A stretch of 16,389 nucleotides of DNA. Origin: a bacterium. GTDB lineage: Bacteria > Tectomicrobia > Entotheonellia > Entotheonellales > Entotheonellaceae. The notes under the pieces were generated by a model. That model did no database searches and was not told the origin of the DNA. It was given only the letters and a program-made list of their open reading frames with translations. The DNA is taken from positions 1 through 16,389 of the forward strand of contig JAPULM010000363.1 of NCBI GenBank assembly GCA_027294925.1, in the 5' to 3' direction. The position numbers and the translations under genes were made by a program. The stretch's first letter is position 1, and every line of letters starts with the position of its first letter. Shown here one piece after another: positions 16,362 to 16,389 of this stretch.

Positions 16362-16389
16362 GTGACGCTTTTTGATGCTCTGCATGTGC
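16362..16389 (+). CDS. Possible first codons of a further gene, cut by window edge
   Basis: GTG at 16362 opens a frame reading MTLFDALHV to the edge, with TAGAGG five bases upstream. A weak promoter candidate (TTGTTG 16310-16315, 17 bases, AATATT 16333-16338) precedes it. Nine codons are too few to name a product. Confidence 0.25.

Overview
This window looks like the chromosome of a rod-shaped, Gram-negative (diderm) bacterium. It carries a complete elongasome operon (MreB, MreC, MreD, PBP2, RodA), a RodZ gene, a periplasmic PpiD-type foldase, a lipoprotein with a lipobox, and a type IV pilus inner-membrane platform protein (PilC). GC content looks close to 50%. The protein set fits many diderm lineages, and I cannot place the species from sequence alone. 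All genes look chromosomal and housekeeping. I found no tRNA, rRNA, CRISPR array, insertion sequence or phage gene.

Left part (1-7685), all on the minus strand. Read in transcription order, it runs mreB, mreC, mreD, mrdA (PBP2), rodA, a secreted LysM-domain protein, and then dprA, whose 3' end is cut by the left edge. Gaps are 2 to 66 bases as far as the LysM gene, consistent with one operon. dprA follows after 105 bases and has its own promoter candidate. A 297-base divergent control region (7686-7982) holds a well-spaced minus-strand promoter for mreB overlapped by a palindrome, and a weaker plus-strand promoter candidate.

Right part (7983-16389), all on the plus strand. First comes a ppiD-like foldase, a small MoaD/ThiS-like ubiquitin-fold protein ending in Gly-Gly-Val-Asp, and a 494-residue protein that reads as an M3-type metallopeptidase whose HEFGH zinc site has become SAFGR. 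A structured intergenic element (candidate terminator) and a near-consensus promoter separate these from a second unit: a TPR lipoprotein, rodZ and aroE. pilC follows with its own strong ribosome binding site. After pilC lie a diverged copy of its own last codons, hairpins, and perhaps the first codons of another gene.

The cell-shape machinery lies on both sides: MreBCD-PBP2-RodA to the left, and RodZ, the membrane adaptor of MreB, to the right. The most unusual points are the inactivated M3-like protein beside a ubiquitin-like protein with a masked di-glycine, repeated in-frame tandem duplications in the TPR gene, and the decayed duplicate of the pilC tail. Several starts had to be corrected from ribosome binding sites: mreB (TTG), the LysM gene, and pilC. 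rodA starts with GTG and aroE with TTG.
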